Shown piece after piece: positions 1 to 12,595 of a stretch of 64,000 nucleotides of DNA (the first letter of the stretch is position 1; each line of letters begins with the position of its first letter). Source of the stretch: Gyrodactylus bullatarudis (taxonomy: Eukaryota; Platyhelminthes; Monogenea; Gyrodactylidea; Gyrodactylidae). The stretch lies in contig SSNU01000075.1 in NCBI GenBank assembly GCA_012064415.1, positions 745,973-809,972 of the forward strand, written 5' to 3'. Under the pieces are notes generated by a model. It ran no database searches and was not told the origin of the DNA. It saw nothing but the letters and a program-made list of their open reading frames with translations. The position numbers and the translations under genes are program-made.

Positions 1-3000
1 GCAAGTCATCATCCGATGCACTTCCGTGTGATAGGGAATTCTTCCGTTTTGACTTTAAATTCATTAGATCGCCAGCTGTGAATGCAAAAAAATGCATAAA
101 TAGATTAGAGGAAAACTAAATAGTTGGATGGTTTTGAAAACTAACTGTTCAAAATGTTTGATGCAGTCTTGCGGGATATTCCATGAAAATAGGGTTCGAT
201 AGTGTCTTTAACCAGAAACCAATGTATGAAACACTTTCTGATAAATAGTAATGGAATTAGTAATAGATCTAATTGTTGATATACTATGCTAACCAAAGCT
301 AATTAAGGAAGGGTGATTTTTTCAAGAGGTAGTCAAATGATTTTAAGAGCTTTTTTTAGAAAACCTATTCGGAACTAGGGTAAGTATTTTGGTTTAGTTA
401 CAAATAATAATTTGGCACATAAAGGGTTTAATAATGACTTACCTTTCTTGGCCCATACGATGTATACGTGAGATAGCCTGAGCTTCTCGTCCAGTATTGA
501 GAACTGGCTCAACAAAGAATACATGATTAGCTTCAGTTAGGTTGATTCCATTCGAAGCTAATTTCAATGACATCAACAGGACATTGGTGGAATCTGAACT
601 TGTAGACCTGAAATGAAAATAATGCGTAAGAATTTCTTGTCGTAGTGACAAAAAAAACTTGCCTAAAATCAGATAGATGATTTGAATTTTTCGTATCATT
701 TGTGTCTAGAAGTTCACAAAAGCGTATATGATTCTTTTCAAGAGTATTACCCACGGACTTTAACACAGAATTCCAGAGACTAAAGATTAGAATCTAAAAA
801 ATAAATTTTTAAATTATTTTAAGATAATAAAATTGATTCATTGAAATTAAAAGGAAGTCGAGTTATTGAGAAATCAGCTAATAAAGCCATGGTGTATAGT
901 TATTTTTATTAAAAACTCAATATTTTTCTCCCGAAACTAAGGAGAAATATGAACCTAATTGACATGAAGATGAGAATTCAATTCAATCTGACCAATATTA
1001 GACCATTTTCCAAATTTCAACTTTTGAGCTGAAATTTTTTACCGATTTCAAAAATTTGAAGCAGTCAAATGCAGATATTCGAGATCAACATTAGACAAAG
1101 AATTCGAATTGGGGCGTGGAGAAAGATAGGAATCTACTGTTTTCAAGAAAAAGTTGAACTATTAAATTTTGGATCATTCTCCATCGTAATAATCAATAAA
1201 TTTTAAGCTCAAAAGTTAAAAAGTGGAAATTTGGTGCATTTTCGAAATTGAAAAAAACAGCATGATTTTGGTCAGATTGAATTCTAAAATTTTCACAGCT
1301 TATTGGCTTATTTCATAATGGAATTCGAAATATAAATTTTTTCCAGACTTTCTGAAGAAAAATATTGAGTTTCTGGTAAAAAAGTCAATTCTCATCTCCA
1401 TGTCAATTAGGCTTATATTTTGTGAATTCCACAATGATATGAGTCCATGAGTTGTTGAAATTTTAAAAATTTCTAAAAAAATTACGAATTTCGAGAGTGC
1501 CTCAATTTCCGAGTTCAAATTTTTTCTATCGATATCGAAAGGAGATAATTGCCATCTCCAAAAAATAATTAAACTTCTAAATTTTACAATATATCCTGAA
1601 TATCCGAGGAAAAGTATTGAGTTTTTTGTAAAAAGTAGTAAACTCCCATCTTGTCATGTCAACTAGATTTTTGTAATTCGTCAAAGGAGCTTTACGAAAT
1701 ATTAGATTGATCAAACAATTAATTGCTAATTGCTTCTGTAGTGTAAAAGAGAAATGATTTACTTTTGCACTCGGATCGTTCTTATTAATTTTTATGATTT
1801 CCTTTGAGATGACAGATATCTTTGAGGAATGATCACATTTTACATTGTAGACAATATCCTGACAATCAGATGATTTATTCGAGTCTTCAGGATTCGATTT
1901 ATATTGAAGCTGAAATGTGAAGATCAAGTTTTTCATTGATTTTATAAGGGTACTATTACTACTAACCATGGTAAGGGGACATCTTTTATGCATGTTATCG
2001 AAATCTTTGAAGTTGCCCAGTTTCGGTGGGAAAGATATCCGACAAAGTGGACATTTCCGGTGACAATCGGCCATGGCGTCCATTTTATAGAAGCAAGTAG
2101 AACAGAGAGGATGCCAACAACCTGAGAGTAGGACAAATTTCGGATTTTCTTCATCATAGGTGGCTAGACACGTTGGACATTCCATGTTTGAGTCAGATTT
2201 CTAAAAATTGTAAATATTAGCCAAAAAATTACTTTGATATTGATGAGAAATTGGAGCTTTGATAGGCTGTTGGTCAGATTATCCCAAGTGAACTCTGAAT
2301 TCTTTTCATATGTTGCACGTTCTTGGTCGACAGTGCCGAGGGGAAGATAGGCCGGACCATCTGGATCAACAGACTGAAGGCGTGTAGAGGCCTGTAGAGT
2401 TTCCTCGTAGAGATTCCACCAATATCGAATTTTGGGAAAGAGCTTTTGAATAATGTAAACTTCCTCTGTTAGAAATTCGAATAGGAAAGGAACGTCTTTT
2501 TCATCAATAAACGGGAATCCTCCTATTTGTATTCTCTTTGATAAGACATCACACATAATCTTAGTAAGAAAAATAAAAATTTATTTCATTTGATTCCTGA
2601 GTGAAATTTTTTAAGGTTCTTGAATTATGTTTCATTCGTAGACCTGCCTTTCATTCGAGCACAATGTTTGTTCAAGATAATCTGATCACCCTTCATTTCA
2701 TCGCATTAACAGAAGTCTAGTCTATTCCTCTATGAAACAAACAATCATTGGTACTCGAATGCAAGGGGGCCTAATGCGAACATCAGAACCATGAATGAAT
2801 TCCAATGTTGAGATAGAAGTTTGAGCTTTTAATTCTCTAATTAATAGTGTTTAAATCATAACTGTGTTTAGCAAGTAAAAAGTTGTGAAATAAGTGTAAA
2901 GAGAATAAATAAATTACTTGATAGGGATTCTTTTTAAAGGAGGAATCATCGTTCTTCATGATTTTAACTTCTATGTCGATTTCATCATCGTCACTTGACA

Positions 3001-6000
3001 AATCAAAGAAGATATCCTTATTATTCTGAGAATAGAGAAGTTTACGATATGACTCAAACTCTTTCATTGTTTCACAGTAAATGCAAGAGCGAATTTTTGA
3101 CTTTCTTGCCTTGGTTCGAGTGTTGTTATTGGTTCGTTCGAATTTACTTTGGATGATATCCTTTTGGCCACAGTGAGCCTGAAAATTAAAGATTAATAAT
3201 TATTGAAAAGTAAAATGCTAACATGAAACTAACCTGATACCCAGCCAAAATACCAGCTTCGATTTGTTTGTTCTTGATAAAGTTTGTATAGGTTTGGAAG
3301 ATAGTTTTGAATTTCTTTTGGAATTTCTTCCTCTTTTCTAGTACCTGGGAGAAAACTGACAAGAGGCTCTCTCGAAATCTGACTGAGACGATATTGGCGT
3401 TTTCTTCGAACAGGCTTTCACATTCTTGTTGCATGAATTCATCACCGTACTTTTCAAACCAAAAGTGAATTATGCCAAGGGAAATGTCTGGTTCAATATT
3501 ATCATAACGAGTCACTTTCTCTGTATAGATATTGGCCAATCCATTAATGCCAGAAAGGCCGCGTTCAATGTGAGCTGAGCGAAGATTGAAGATTTTCTCA
3601 TTGACTTCTTCAATTGATAGTGGAGGCTCTTCGTAGGCACCACGCTTTTTCGGGAAGAAATTACGATAATTTTCCATTGTGTGTAGCATTTGAAAGCGAT
3701 CAGCTAGGACACCACGTTCATTCTCCAATTTGAGGATTTTTCTTATGACCGAGGCGTAAACTCTTCTTGCTTCGTCAGTTTTACCAAGGATAATAAAGCA
3801 TGAGGCAAGACCATTAGAGTTCATTATAAAATCTCTTAGGAGGAATTCACAGTCATTGCGAACGTCTTGAATGACCTTGTTGGTCATTTCATCCATTGTC
3901 ATAAGGCCCTTGGTTTTATTATTGATGGGTCCTTTTGGATTTTTGCTTTCATCGTGACCAAGTTTTTCAGTGAACTTGGATTTAAACTTTCTCTTGCGAC
4001 CATTCCGATTAGTGTCTGTAAAGACTAGACTTCCATGTACACAACACTGGCGAATTTTCTCAAATGCTCGATCGAGGAGAAACGAAATCTTTGGATTTAG
4101 ACTACTAAGAATTGTATTATCATCGGGAATACGCCGATAGACATCATAACAATCATTGTAGAGAATATGTCGTATGACAAGAACTTCACGGTCGTAGATG
4201 AACTTTTCAATTGGTGAGAATTCGATAGAATGAGAAATGTATTCAACTTCAGGTAAATTCAGTTCAGTTGTCACAGATGCTTTGGTATTTCTCCACATAA
4301 TTTCTTTGAGTATGTTGGTAAGGGTACACTCTTCAATCGGTCGTTTCTCATAGTAGACTTCATGAATAAAAGTTTCAATCCAATCACTTTCGTTTTCAAA
4401 GGGATCTATTCTAAGAAATTTCAATATTCCAACCAAATCAAAGAGAGATTTTTCCACCGGAGTTCCTGAAATGCACCATCGGTAGTCAGATTTCAACTTG
4501 GAAAGCAATTGAGATGCTCTCGAGGGACCGTTTTCAATCATTTGGGCTTCATCAAGGCATATTCTATGCCATTTAACACAACACAGTGGACTAGGAGGAT
4601 AAATATATCGCTTATGGCCCCTGGAGGAATACCGCACAGTTTCCAAACAACTCAAATGAGGTTCTCGATTGAGCACTGAGAAAGGGACAAGGACAATATC
4701 AGCCATTGCCAAATGATGGGGTTGAATAAACCAAACATTTCTATTTTTAACGACAACTTTTGAAGGAAGTTTCGCTTCACCACCATGAATTTGGAGCTTT
4801 GTTATTTCTTTGTCGATTCCAGAGTATAATACAACATTGAGATCAATGTTTTCATTAGCATGTTTACAAATTTCCTCGAACCATTGAAACCAGATATGAT
4901 CTGGAGAAACTATCAAAGTTGAACCAGATTGTATACTAATTGAATACCAACAGAGTGGGCAAATATAGGGAAATTTGTCAGTTTTATCGTACCCAACACA
5001 TTTCATATGTTGATGCTTTCCTCTGCATCGAGAACACTGAATTTTAGCCAAATTTGCTGTAGTTGGTACACCACCACAAACACAGAATATATCTTCATCA
5101 ATTGGAATAGTTTGATAAACAAATTTGCCCTTTTCCTTAATTTTTTTGACAAAGACTCCGTTGATACTGACTATTTCGGATTCTCCTAAATTCAAGTGTT
5201 TTGGCTCAATCGATTTCGGCGGCGATAAAGGTGGAATGATACAAGGATTTACTGGGTTATTAGACTCTTCGATTATTTCAAGAACTGCAGGCGATAAATC
5301 AGGACATCTTTTATTCTTGAGGATAAGACCAATTATTTCTAGAGTCTTTCCAAGACCCATTTCGTCTGCGAGAAAACCCCCAGAAACAGAAAGTACAAAA
5401 TTTGGAGGTTCACCCTGGTAGATATCGAAAATTGACTTATTTGTTGATAGATAGTGTGGTAACTCAGAATCATCCTTTATAAAATAAAGGTTTTTATCCT
5501 GCTGTGTTAACTGGGGATGTCTTTCTCGATGAGACATCCATTCAATTGATCTGAGTTGATAATCACGAAATTCTGTTTTAACAACCTGAGAATATTGACT
5601 AGTATCCGGTTCAAATTTAGCATAACTATTATGATTGACAATAATAGAATAAATCTGGGAAAGTTTTGCGCAAAACGAAGCCTCTGTTTCAGCTGTATAA
5701 GTCCCGAAAACAGATTCATAAATAAGATTTAAAAGTTTTGACTGGATACTATTTATTTGACGCGGAACCTTGAATAGTTCAGGCAAAGAAGGACTAATAA
5801 ATAGTTTGAAGCCCTTCGATGTAATCATAATATCGAATTTGTAATAATCTTTTGCATCCATATATTCAAAAAGCTCTTGTTTTTCGATACTCTTCTCATC
5901 TTTTTCCCAGAAAAAATGGATATACGGTATTTCAACCATGACAAGTTTAATGTTGTTATTTTCAGGCACGTATGCATCTTCTATACTAGTGATTGGAAAT

Positions 6001-6032
6001 TTTGGGGGGTTTTCAATCAAATTACAAATCAT
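1..6032 (-). CDS. SHPRH: SHPRH-like SNF2 ATPase / PHD / RING ubiquitin ligase, 9 exons seen, 3' end off window
   Basis: SHPRH is a nuclear SNF2-family ATPase with a RING ubiquitin-ligase module, known for PCNA polyubiquitination in damage tolerance. Exons (5' to 3'): 3234-6032, 2918-3178, 2233-2559, 1967-2200, 1763-1909, 663-793, 443-607, 146-237, 1-75+. All phases agree. The first exon carries the Walker A motif GFLADEMGLGKT (about residue 210-220), a PHD finger split by cysteine pairs (near 305-350), the DEAQ box and SGTPVEKSLFDLVGILKF. The exon at 1967-2200 holds the RING (CPTC...CWHPLCSTC...CPLC). Exons 663-793 and 443-607 carry helicase motifs ending in RIHRMGQER. The gene starts at the first ATG (6030-6032). 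About 1,411 residues are seen; human SHPRH is longer, mainly at the N-terminus. The intron 608-662 has a GC donor, and the intron 794-1762 holds a foldback repeat. The stop codon lies left of position 1. Confidence 0.95.
794..1762. repeat. Foldback-type repeat filling a SHPRH intron
   Basis: This 969-base intron contains a copy of the window's foldback family. The left end, near 953, reads CCTAATTGACATGAAGATGA. An inverted match lies at about 1385-1412, and a second inverted end at about 1640-1673 (ending GTCATGTCAACTAG). Extra arm sequence before 953 (ACTCAATATTTTTCTCCCGA) suggests a compound or rearranged copy. No coding capacity is visible. It matches copies near 26.0, 36.1, 47.0 and 51.0 kb. 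Confidence 0.7.
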
Positions 6033-6150
6033 TATTTTGAACTGTTTAAACAGGATCAATAAATGTCTTCAATAAACGTGATAATTTTCAAACAAAAATA
6101 TTTAACACAAATTACAATTTTGAATAATCAGATTATTTCAATCCAGGAGT
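6033..6150. promoter_or_regulatory. Shared divergent promoter region SHPRH / ASPM
   Basis: Only 118 bases separate the SHPRH start codon (minus strand) from the ASPM start codon (plus strand). The region is AT-rich and shows no clear TATA box. Any promoter for both genes must lie here or within transcribed sequence. That it acts bidirectionally is an inference from spacing alone. Confidence 0.45.
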
Positions 6151-9100
6151 ATGGATCGCTATCTACTAGAAAATCTAGAAAATGTTCCATATTTGCCATT
6201 GGCATCATTTTCAGAGAAAGTTTCTCTTGTTTTCCCCGACAATATTCCTCCTTTCAAGACTCAAACAAAATATTTGAATATAAATAATCCCACGGATCAT
6301 CTCATAACGGCAACGTTCACTTCAAAAATTCCACCAAACTTTAACATCAACTGGGTTATTCTTAACAAGGTAGATAAATCGTTTGATCAAAAACTCGTCA
6401 GTTCAAAGATATCCCTCAAACCAAATGGAAGTGTTTTCCTCAAAGTATCCTGGTCCAACAAAGTTCCCGAGTCAAAAAAGACGTATTTTTCTGAATCATT
6501 CAGCATATCATTTGAGAATACAAGAGTTGAATTCCAAGTGACTGGGCGCCTGCTTAAACCAATCACGTCGAAATTTCTCCCAGCCAAATCAAAATTTCAG
6601 TCCAACGACGCCCAAATTGCACGCTGGATCAATAGTCTCCTAGATTACTCTCATCATTTTGAGGGACACACCCTGTTCACAGATGAATCAAAAGGTTTTC
6701 TCAGAGGAACTGAGACCCTCGAGTTTATCCACAAGGTGTGGAAGGCTCTCATAGCCTACATGAATCCTCCTAAAGGAATCTGTCTTAAAAGTAATACTCA
6801 ATGTTCTTATTATTTATTTCTCTAGCCATTCTTAGTCGTCTTTATGAATTTATCAATTCAATTATTAATCCTTATTGGACTAATCTATTCCTGGATATTA
6901 TTATCGAATGCCATTCAAACTCTCCAGACGTTGCCCTTGTTAAAGATCGCTATTATGGATTCTTGAATCATCCACAAACTCTTTTCATTGATCCAAAGAC
7001 AAAGTATGACAAGAATCCGGAAATCCTCATGATTAGTCGTACATTTATTTTCATTCTTTTGGTTGACAAGCTAAAGATAAAATTTGACAACTCCAAGGTC
7101 CCACTTCTCTTCAAGACCTCTTCAAAATTCAAATCTACAATTCAGGTGATTTTCCCCTCTCCATTGTCTTTTAAAGGGTTAATCTATAGTTATATTTCTC
7201 TAGGTATTGTCTGCTTTCCGGGAACGATTTCTCACGACAAACGTTGACTCTGCCAAGATTATAAACTTTTTCAAAAACTCAACCCTTTATACACAAACTG
7301 AGTTGGAAGAGAAGCAGTTACATCTCTCCAATCTCCATGAAAACATTCGTGATGGAATCATCTTGCTCAAGATTACTGAAATCCTTGAAAGTGGTCGTAA
7401 AATCAAAATTCCATCTATTAATAAAACTGTCGATATTGGACATAATGTCTTGACTAAACTGGCTCGTTATCCCCCCGTTAGCCGGTTACAAAAGATTTTC
7501 AATCTCAATATTGCTATTGGAATATTTAAAGAGACCGTTTTTACAGACAAAGATGGTGAGTTTTTTTGGCTAAATTCTCATCTTAAAAACGAAAAAATAC
7601 TATTAGGGAAATTTAGCAGTATGATTTATTTCTATTATAGCATAATAGACCAATGATTTTTTCACTTACAGTATCAATGATTACAAAAAATTACTTTAAC
7701 AGTATCATCTTATGTTATTTTTTTTCAAAGAATATCATACTGCTGATATTTTTTTACAATCTATAGTTGGCATATTTCTTAATATATAAATAATTGATTT
7801 GAATTCAAGGTCCCAAAATTGATGCAAATATGATCGTTGACAAGTTATCAAAGGACAAAGTCTCCTGTTATCTTTGGATGCTTCTCCTGCATTATCAGAT
7901 TAATCCCCTGTGTAAATCTAAAGTAATCCATTGTGAAATTTTGACAATCCTCAATGAAAATGGTGAGAATGACTTGTCAAATGTCCCCGAAGAGGAAAAG
8001 ACCCATGAACTACTCCATTATTGGGCTTGTATTCTATTTGGCAGGCTCTTTGACACTGAAGACGATTCAATTATGGATAATTCTTCAGCAATTGTCATTT
8101 GTTCCCTAATTCATCATTATATTCCTACTCTGATGCCTTTTAAAGTGGTGGAAAACTTTTGGGAATCTCTGAAAAATTCTGATGGCAAGCTAAAAGAGAT
8201 TAATCGTAAACTAATCATGTATCATTTATGTTTAAAGGTTAGTTAATCAATCATTACTCGCTAAATAATTTCTTTACGTTTTAATTTTCAACTTCTCCCT
8301 CTTTTAGATAAGTCCAATTTTTTCTGGTCCAAATCAGTTCATCCTTGACTCTTACAAGAATCACAATTCAATTGATTTTCAAGTTCTCGCTGTTTTATTC
8401 AACAAGTTTGTTCCCTTAGACAAGAAGACCATGGAGATATCACGGCCATTAATGGAGAAGAACCGTCGTTCTGCTGCTGCAGTTGTAATTCAATCTGCTT
8501 GGCGTAGACGTCTTAACCTCAGAGAAAGTCTTCTCAATACCACAAGATTCACATCCTACAATAATCAATCTCAAGTTATTGAAAAATCTCAAAATGTTGA
8601 TTTGTCAATGAATGAAACTACGGATCCTGATGTATCTTCGGCAACAATGGAAAAGTAATTTGATAAGACCAACTTTTCACTTAATGTATCCATTAATCAT
8701 TAATAAGACATTTTATTTCTTTCCATATATGTCACGCTTTTAAATTTAGCTGAAATTTTTGTTTTAATTACATTGACCAATGAAATTCAATCAATATTTT
8801 GATTAATTCTATTGGTGAATTGAATCAGTTTTACCTTCTGAGAGTATTCATTAGAAATTTTATTTTAGACCATTCCAAAGGAATTTAAATAGAAAGTCTT
8901 TTCACTTTGCCACAAAGGTCACGTTTAGTCCAATCTTTGAAAAGAGACAGCTCAGCGATAGTCAAACTCACATTCCTGTTAGTGTTGGCAAAAAATCCCT
9001 TAAGAGAACATCAAATACTTGCAACATTGCCGATTCCGATAATGTTAACTCTCAGAGTCCATTCTCTTCCTCAAATAATCTGTTAACAGCAAACTCTTCG

Positions 9101-10837
9101 TATCTAAAGACAATTCCAATTCCAAACTCTTCATTTGAAGAGAAAGATTCTCTCTTTGAAATTAGCGAAAGACCCGGCTCCATAGAACAAGAGGCAAAGT
9201 TTCATCATCCCAAAATATCCCTGAACGCATCGGAAATTATGGTCGATTCTTTGGTCATTCAACCGGCTAAGGATGAAGAAATCGAGTCTGGCATTAACCT
9301 CAACTCAACAACGTTCGACACTGATTCGGCACAAAGCCAGCGCAAGAATCTTACTCCCAAAAAAACATTTAACCTGCATAGGCTACGCAATACCCATGTC
9401 AACTCTCCCCTAGCGATGGAGAACTTGTCTCTCACAGAATGCTCCCAAAAGACACAAGTTAAGAACAACAGAGCCTCGGTTTCTTTCTCTATCGACATGG
9501 CCCATCCAAGTTGTAACAAGACAGGGTTGTCTGGTTTCCTCCAGGAAAATCCAAATGAATGCTCCATGGACCAGAGTGTAATGGTTAATCCGCCTACGCC
9601 AATGAATGAGGTCTCTTTCACTCCATCGCCAAATCCAAGTTTTATCTTTGAGCCAAAAACTCCTAATGAAAAGGGAAACAGTTTCATCTTTAACCAAAAT
9701 ATAGAACATTCTCATGTTCAAAATTCTATCCTTAACTTGGACGAATTTTGTCCAAGTCAGATATCATCACCTGCTAGGAACAATTCTAACCTCACAATCG
9801 AGCAGAAAAAACATGATTCTCCTAAAGACAAAACATCTCCTGAAAATCATGTGTGTGAAAATATTTCCAAATCGCAGAAATCATATTGCGAAGAATCGGC
9901 TGAAAAAGACAATCAAGACACTCCCACAATTGCCTCTCCGCTAAAGAAATCCTTTCAAGACACAAATTCTGCGACCGTAGACATTTTCCAAACTGATGTG
10001 CAGAATTCCAAAAATTATGAAAAACCTATCGAATTAAAGTCAGGTCCTCATAAAGCTCTCGAAGAAGCACAAGGACCTGATTGGGAAATGGCAAAAAAAT
10101 TAGAGGTTAATGAATCATCACTAAATTTGGATCAAACAGAAAACTTATTTTCACATCATGGAAATATGGAGCAAAACTATAGCGGTTCCATCGAATCCTG
10201 CTCATCAAACGCCAGTGAAAAATCAGAAAAAACCGATCTACTGATCAAATCAAATCGTAATGAAGTCACTGGTAACCAGAGTTTGCTTGACACCTCTTTG
10301 CTATGCCTTTCAAAGTTGGTCATTGATGAAAATCAGGCTCATAACTTTAAAAAGTCCCTGGTTGAGTTAAAGACAGCAAATTTCGAAAATTCACATATTC
10401 AAGCAAACCTTGGCTGCACGGCTTCAACGACCAAAGAAACAGACAATCCTGATCAAATTTTTCAATTAACAACTGATTGTTGCAACAAGGATAAAATTTA
10501 TCAAATAAATCACTGTTCTCTTGTATCTTGCAACGACAAGATTAAAGAACAAAATGAACTGGTCCCTGATGTTCCCTTGCAAAATTGGGAAATTGAAAAC
10601 TTTGACCTTTCAGTCTTGATAGGCCTACAATCATACATAAGAAAGAGGATCTCTCGACTCTTCCAAGACTACTATCGCTTCAAACTCTACAAGACAGTTA
10701 GTTAACATGATTTAAATTATCTCCTATTATTTTTTTACTAAGATGAAACTTTTTTTTATCAGGATATTGATGAGAAATGCAGATGCGAATCATGTTCAAA
10801 AATGTTGGAAAAATTAGAGAATGACAGAAAAGATTAA
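6151..10837 (+). CDS. ASPM: Abnormal spindle (ASPM)-like protein, 7 exons, single IQ motif
   Basis: ASPM/Asp proteins focus microtubule minus ends at spindle poles. Exons: 6151-6790, 6826-7145, 7204-7555, 7810-8237, 8308-8654, 8869-10696, 10763-10837. All phases agree, giving 1,329 residues. Exon 1 encodes an ASH-type beta domain (about residues 10-110). Exons 2-4 encode the region typical of ASPM calponin-homology domains, for example VLSAFRERFL and then DGPKIDANMIVDK with the following CYLWMLLLHYQ. One IQ motif, AAAVVIQSAWRRRL, lies near residue 640. The remaining half (exon 6) is Ser/Asn/Thr-rich and probably disordered, with several TP/SP sites around 9590-9670. The last exon ends in a Cys-containing charged tail. 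Vertebrate ASPM has dozens of IQ repeats; only one is visible here. The first intron is 35 bases. Confidence 0.9.
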
Positions 10838-10893
10838 TTTGATTTCTTCATAGTTTTTTTATTTAAATACAAATCATTTATAACAATTAAACT

Positions 10894-11424
10894 CTAAAAT
10901 CCTCTCTCTAGGAGGAATTCTGAAACCTCTTCTTGATAAATCCCGTTGATTCGTATTGTAGAAGTAAGCTCACACGCTTGAATGGCAGGAATTGGAAAGG
11001 CTATAGAGCTCAAGTATTGTTCCAAATCCGTTCTAAGCTGTTGAATATCGCCTTCTATGTGTCGTATAACTGTAATCTGACGAATACCCAAGGCTTTTTC
11101 AGCTGACCTTTTTGTCTTATCCTGATGGTATATGGGAAGCATGTGATTTCTTGTTCTATTCACATAGTATGGAAAATTGGAAAACTTTTTTGGATCTTGA
11201 GGTACCCATCCACTAACCGTGGGACCAGTGGGGGGAGCTGGAATATTTTTATTGGCGATCAACCGTTTAACATGTTCAAAGTCTGCTTTAGATTCCTCAT
11301 AGTTGTTGACAACTCTAGGTCTCTCTATTTTATTGTTTATAAGCCATGGATTTTCCAAAGTTGGCCAAGTTTTAATACTCACAAATCTGCGTACTTGACT
11401 AATTGAAAACGTCAAGTTCAACAT
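10894..11424 (-). CDS. MRPL49: Mitochondrial ribosomal protein mL49
   Basis: mL49 is a component of the mitochondrial large ribosomal subunit. The 176-residue single-exon protein starts with a short basic, hydrophobic segment that could be a presequence. It then shows the family core: GWVPQDPKKFSNFPYYVNRT, then ITVIRHIEGDIQQLRTDLE, and a C-terminal block ending in EFLLERGF. Human MRPL49 ends in a very similar LLEKGF and is about the same length. It converges on ASPM with only 56 bases between the two stop codons. On the 5' side it is head-to-head with the endonuclease V gene. Confidence 0.93.
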   Translation of the reverse strand: MLNLTFSISQVRRFVSIKTWPTLENPWLINNKIERPRVVNNYEESKADFEHVKRLIANKNIPAPPTGPTVSGWVPQDPKKFSNFPYYVNRTRNHMLPIYHQDKTKRSAEKALGIRQITVIRHIEGDIQQLRTDLEQYLSSIAFPIPAIQACELTSTIRINGIYQEEVSEFLLERGF

Positions 11425-11710
11425 TTAAATTGTGAGCATTCAGTGACAAATAACTGAGATATGTCCACAATTGTTTTAATTCGATATTGTGTTTAATCTT
11501 TAAATCTTAAAACTTAAATTGTTCAACTTATATATTTTAAGTTATAAAACCTCTTTCTAATTTACTGATCTGACCAAACTCTGATTTGCTTCTGGTAGAA
11601 GCCTCCCACTTGCATTATCCTTAATTTTGAATAACCTTTATATCGTTTTTGAATGTACTTTTAATATTCTTTAAGTTAATGTATTGTATTGAATGGAATA
11701 AGTAATTTAG

Positions 11711-12361
11711 ATTGCTAAAAATGAATTCAGAATTCAACTAGATCTTGGAGAAAAGATATGTTTTGAAGATGATATAATTCTACAAGGTGATAATATTATT
11801 GTCGGAGGACTTGATATTTCATTTGATGGACCTCGTCAAATTGCATGCTTATCCGTAGTTAATTTATCTGATTTATCCTTAATTCATACTAAAATGTTGG
11901 AGGAAACCACTCATATAGAATATGTACCTACATATTTAGGCTTTCGTGAATGCCCAACATATCTTAAACTCATAAATAAATATGAAGATCAAAATCCGAA
12001 AATAGACCTCTTTATGGTTGACGGGAATGGCGTCTATCATCCGCGTAATTGCGGTTCAGCAACACATTTGGGCGTTTTATTGAACCGTCCTACCATTGGC
12101 ATCTCGAAAAACTTTTTATCTTGGGATAATATGGACAGGGAAATGTTCAATCTAAAACATCCACCTTTTGATTACAAGGAAAGGATAGCCTCTAGGTGCT
12201 TTGGCAAGAGCACAAAACCTATTTTTATCTCTGTTGGGCACAGAATCAGTCTGAAGACCGCTGTTAGGATTACTGAAAGGACATGCAATTACCGAATACC
12301 TGAACCGATAAGAATTTCAGACATTGAGTCAAGGAGAATGTTAAGAGAGGGAAAGAAATAA
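11711..12361 (+). CDS. ENDOV: Endonuclease V, start exon not found
   Basis: Endonuclease V cleaves next to inosine in RNA and DNA. The open exon encodes the full catalytic core. It has GGLDISFDG with the first metal-binding Asp, VPTYLGFRECP, then VDGNGVYHPRNCGSATHLGV with the second acidic site, IGISKN, and the C-terminal FISVGHRISLKTAVRITER followed by YRIPEP. A splice acceptor (TTTAG) directly precedes 11711, and the upstream frame hits a stop, so a short first exon of about ten residues should lie in 11430-11700. I could not locate it with confidence. The first in-frame ATG inside the exon (11894) is too late, because it would remove a catalytic Asp. The gene is divergent from MRPL49. Confidence 0.9.
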   Translation: MAKNEFRIQLDLGEKICFEDDIILQGDNIIVGGLDISFDGPRQIACLSVVNLSDLSLIHTKMLEETTHIEYVPTYLGFRECPTYLKLINKYEDQNPKIDLFMVDGNGVYHPRNCGSATHLGVLLNRPTIGISKNFLSWDNMDREMFNLKHPPFDYKERIASRCFGKSTKPIFISVGHRISLKTAVRITERTCNYRIPEPIRISDIESRRMLREGKK

Positions 12362-12595
12362 ATTTTAAAAATTATATTCACAGGTTTTTATAAATCATAT
12401 TGAATGCTTTCTGTATTTTTTTCTTGTGTTTTCAAATGCAGGACTTGGTCATTTTTTGAGCATTATTTCAACAAATATCTTGGCCAAACAACAAGATAGC
12501 CAAGGGAAAAGAGTTTAGTAAAAAAAGTTGTGATTAAAAAATGTACACGATATCATGAGAGAATAAATAATAGATATCATAGATTCAAGTTATTT

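Noticed and set aside
9259..9721. Minus-strand open frames of 142 and 103 codons
   Set aside because: They lie antisense inside ASPM exon 6, whose plus-strand frame and splice phases are consistent.
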